From Natronorubrum thiooxidans (GTDB taxonomy: Archaea > Halobacteriota > Halobacteria > Halobacteriales > Natrialbaceae), in assembly GCF_900156475.1 (NCBI RefSeq), contig NZ_FTNR01000002.1, positions 62,001 through 126,000 of the forward strand: 64,000 nt of DNA, in the 5' to 3' direction. Both the position numbers and the translations under genes were made by a program. The stretch's first letter is position 1, and each line of letters opens with the position of its first letter. The notes under the pieces were generated by a model. The model saw nothing but the letters and a program-made list of their open reading frames with translations, did no database searches and was not told where the DNA came from. Below, one piece after another: positions 61,995-64,000 of this stretch.

Positions 61995-63923
61995 ATGGTC
62001 GCGATTTCACGGACGGGATGGCTGGTCGTCGCCATCGCCATCGTCCTGTTCGGGTCTGGCGCGCTCTTTGCCGCCGATGTCGGGACCTCCTCGCCCGATC
62101 CGGTCGAGTTCGATGACACCGTCCAAGTCGGCCTCTCGCTCGAGGAGCAGTTTGCACTCGAGGACGACGTCAAACTCCCACGAGCACAGGTATTTTACTC
62201 CAAGTATTCCTACGTCGTCGGCTACCAGGGCGTCGAGCGGTTCGTCGACGAACGCGCACAGTCGACCCACACCGAACGCTTCGGCTATCCGCTCGCGGTG
62301 TACGTCTCCGACTACAGCGCCGTCGACGTCTCCCTGACGGATGACGGCTATCCAGTCGCCGACGAAACGCCACCGTGGATCGACGCGGAGTCGGCCTGGT
62401 TCGTCGCCGGCAGCGATGCACGCTCGCCGGCCGGGGAGACGGTCGTGGCCTTCTCCGATCGGGACGATGCCGAGGCGTTCGCGGAGACCCACGGCGGTGA
62501 GGTCCTCGCCTGGGACGACGTCCTCGAGGCCGAGTTCGACGTCGACGATGCCGAGGTCGTCCGCGATCGACTCGACGATCGACTGGCTGAGGCCGACGAG
62601 ACGGGCGAACGGGCCGAGACGCTCAGGGACCGTCCCGTCTCGACCGTCGTCGGCGAGGACACAGAAACCATTCAGGCAGCCGTCGACGCCGCGCCGGCGA
62701 ACACGACCGTCGTCGTCCCGGCGGGACGCTACGACGAACGGGTCGAGATCGACAAACCGCTCACGCTCGCCGGTGAGGGGGACGCGACGATCGCCGGCCC
62801 TGGCTGGGGAACCGTTGTGACGGCGACGGCCGATCGGACCGCAGTCACCGGTTTCGATATCACCGGCGTCGGCGACGAAACGGCCGGAACCGATACGGTT
62901 CCGGATCACGGCCCCGAAGATCGGGAAGACCGAGGTGAGGGCTGGGACGAGGAACTGACCGACCACTACGCCGGCGGGGATGCTGGCGTCGCCATCGTCG
63001 GTGGGGCCGAGGGATTGGTCGCCGACGTCATCATCCGGACGCCCTCGAACGGCGTGTTGCTCCACGAAAGTCCGGATACCGTCGTCCGGAATGTCACCGT
63101 CGACGGCGCCGAAATTTCGCGCGAGGGGCGGGCGGGTGTCAACGCGATTCACTCGGCGGCAGTCATTGAAGACTCCACGATCCGCGACGGCCGTGATGGG
63201 ATCTATACCCACGAATCCCAGGATATCGTTATCCGGAACAACACCATCGTTGGGAACCGCCTTGGTGTCCACCTGATGCACACCTCCGACGCGGTGATCG
63301 CCGGCAATGAGTTCCGCGAGCAGGATACCACCGGGATCTACGTCATGACCGGTCCCGAACGGATTGCGATCGTCAACAATACGATCCGAGACACTGAGAC
63401 GGGCATTATCCCGGATAGCGACGACTCGTATATCGCCTCGAACGTCGTCGAAGGGACTCGTATCGGCATCCAGCAGAACACGGCTGCTTCGGTGATTGAA
63501 CACAACGTCATCGCCGGCAACGCCGTGGGTATCGATGAACGGTCGGTGTTGCCGACGAATCGGATCGTCCGAAACGATTTCGTGGGCAACCGCGATCACG
63601 TCACCTCCTCGAACGGCCCCCTTCGAATCTGGAGTCAGGACGGCGTCGGCAACTACTGGCAGGGCGCGACGACACTTTCCGACACCGGCGAGCGCCCGCC
63701 GGCATACTCGCCGACCGATTCGGTCCACGAACGCCTGCACCTGACCGATGGCACCGCGATGCTCGCCCGTGCGCCGGCACTCGAGGCCGTCTCCGGCTTC
63801 GAGGGCATGGTCCCCGGCCTGCGAACCGGCGCAGTAACCGATTCAGCGCCGACCTGCGAGCCGAACAATCCGGAGCGACTCGAGCGCACGGCGTGGGCTG
63901 ACCAGGCCTGGACCTGCGAATAG
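61995..63923 (+). CDS. NosL-NosD fusion protein, second copy
   Basis: The 642-residue protein is a full-length paralogue of the one encoded at 56244: membrane anchor (about 8-28), NosL-type segment AFSDRDDAEAFAETHGGEVLAWDDVL, beta-helix repeats (ETIQAAVDAAPANTTVVVPAGRYDERV ... IYTHESQDIVIRNNTIVGNRLGVHLMHTSDAVIAGN) and a shared end (PTCEPNNPERLERTAW). It is divergent from arcS. nosF, nosY or nosZ could lie just beyond the window. The last 77 bases carry only a TATA-like TTTTATACG, likely the promoter of a next gene. Confidence 0.9.
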   Translation: MVAISRTGWLVVAIAIVLFGSGALFAADVGTSSPDPVEFDDTVQVGLSLEEQFALEDDVKLPRAQVFYSKYSYVVGYQGVERFVDERAQSTHTERFGYPLAVYVSDYSAVDVSLTDDGYPVADETPPWIDAESAWFVAGSDARSPAGETVVAFSDRDDAEAFAETHGGEVLAWDDVLEAEFDVDDAEVVRDRLDDRLAEADETGERAETLRDRPVSTVVGEDTETIQAAVDAAPANTTVVVPAGRYDERVEIDKPLTLAGEGDATIAGPGWGTVVTATADRTAVTGFDITGVGDETAGTDTVPDHGPEDREDRGEGWDEELTDHYAGGDAGVAIVGGAEGLVADVIIRTPSNGVLLHESPDTVVRNVTVDGAEISREGRAGVNAIHSAAVIEDSTIRDGRDGIYTHESQDIVIRNNTIVGNRLGVHLMHTSDAVIAGNEFREQDTTGIYVMTGPERIAIVNNTIRDTETGIIPDSDDSYIASNVVEGTRIGIQQNTAASVIEHNVIAGNAVGIDERSVLPTNRIVRNDFVGNRDHVTSSNGPLRIWSQDGVGNYWQGATTLSDTGERPPAYSPTDSVHERLHLTDGTAMLARAPALEAVSGFEGMVPGLRTGAVTDSAPTCEPNNPERLERTAWADQAWTCE

Positions 63924-64000
63924 ATGGCGAGATAGCCTATATCGCTTTGTGGGTTTTATACGGTCTGCTGTACCGATTTGCCACCGCTCACCAGAGGAGG

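Noticed and set aside
1-64000. tRNA or rRNA genes and CRISPR arrays
   Set aside because: Intergenic stretches were read for TPsiC-like GGTTCGAATCC blocks with matching acceptor stems and for regularly spaced repeats. None was found, although short or unusual RNAs could be missed by eye.

Overview
The window reads as chromosome of an extremely halophilic archaeon (class Halobacteria, most likely Natrialbales). Coding sequence is GC-rich, the proteins are very rich in Asp and Glu, CTCGAG is abundant, many starts have a TATA-like box about 25 bases upstream and so look leaderless, and several families are haloarchaeal hallmarks (Bat-type HTH regulators, amphi-Trp protein, ArcS, SAMP/MoaD-like protein, Tat lipoproteins). 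I see no rRNA, tRNA, CRISPR array, transposase or phage module.

Bases 1-6753 hold the 3' end of an aldehyde ferredoxin oxidoreductase gene, a methyltransferase, and a split ABC transport locus: a Tat lipoprotein binding protein and permease on the plus strand face a permease, an ATPase and an unusual regulator on the minus strand. The regulator fuses a winged helix to a cytoplasmic copy of the binding-protein fold. Bases 7093-10935 encode an unknown protein, a PQQ alcohol dehydrogenase and a Tat-exported blue copper protein. Then come tandem CaCA cation exchangers with an ArsR-type regulator (10984-13764), amphi-Trp and zinc-ribbon membrane proteins, formaldehyde dehydrogenase, a CobW GTPase with small zinc-finger proteins, a formate dehydrogenase catalytic subunit and an HtpX-like protease (to 22292).

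Bases 22405-28812 are mostly small regulators and housekeeping or unknown genes (wHTH, Bat-type HTH, zinc ribbon, PPOX flavoprotein, AzlCD, MoaD-like, GNAT). Bases 29065-32778 carry a small-large-medium molybdenum hydroxylase operon of CO-dehydrogenase form II type, preceded by a 25-codon leader ORF. A 1.36 kb AT-richer region without convincing genes follows.

Bases 34142-50110 are an envelope region: two GT4 glycosyltransferases with two alkaline-phosphatase-superfamily enzymes, two LPG-synthase-TM flippase-like proteins, YdjM-type and DedA membrane proteins, an ASST-like protein, a GT-C mannosyltransferase-like protein, two nucleotide-sugar epimerase-like proteins, and a compact operon of a DPPR-synthase-like UbiA enzyme, a PHP hydrolase and a flippase. 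This operon looks like a lipid-linked pentose pathway.

Bases 50342-52485 encode two response regulators with no kinase beside them. From 52646 to the end is a copper and nitrous-oxide-reductase maturation region: three NosL lipoproteins, a SafE-type membrane protein and two NosL-NosD fusion proteins, interrupted by HdeD, a formyltransferase-like protein and archaeosine synthase ArcS. A palindrome matching the remembered NarO-type motif CGAA-N4-TTCG lies upstream of the first nosL. nosZ, nosF and nosY are not in the window.
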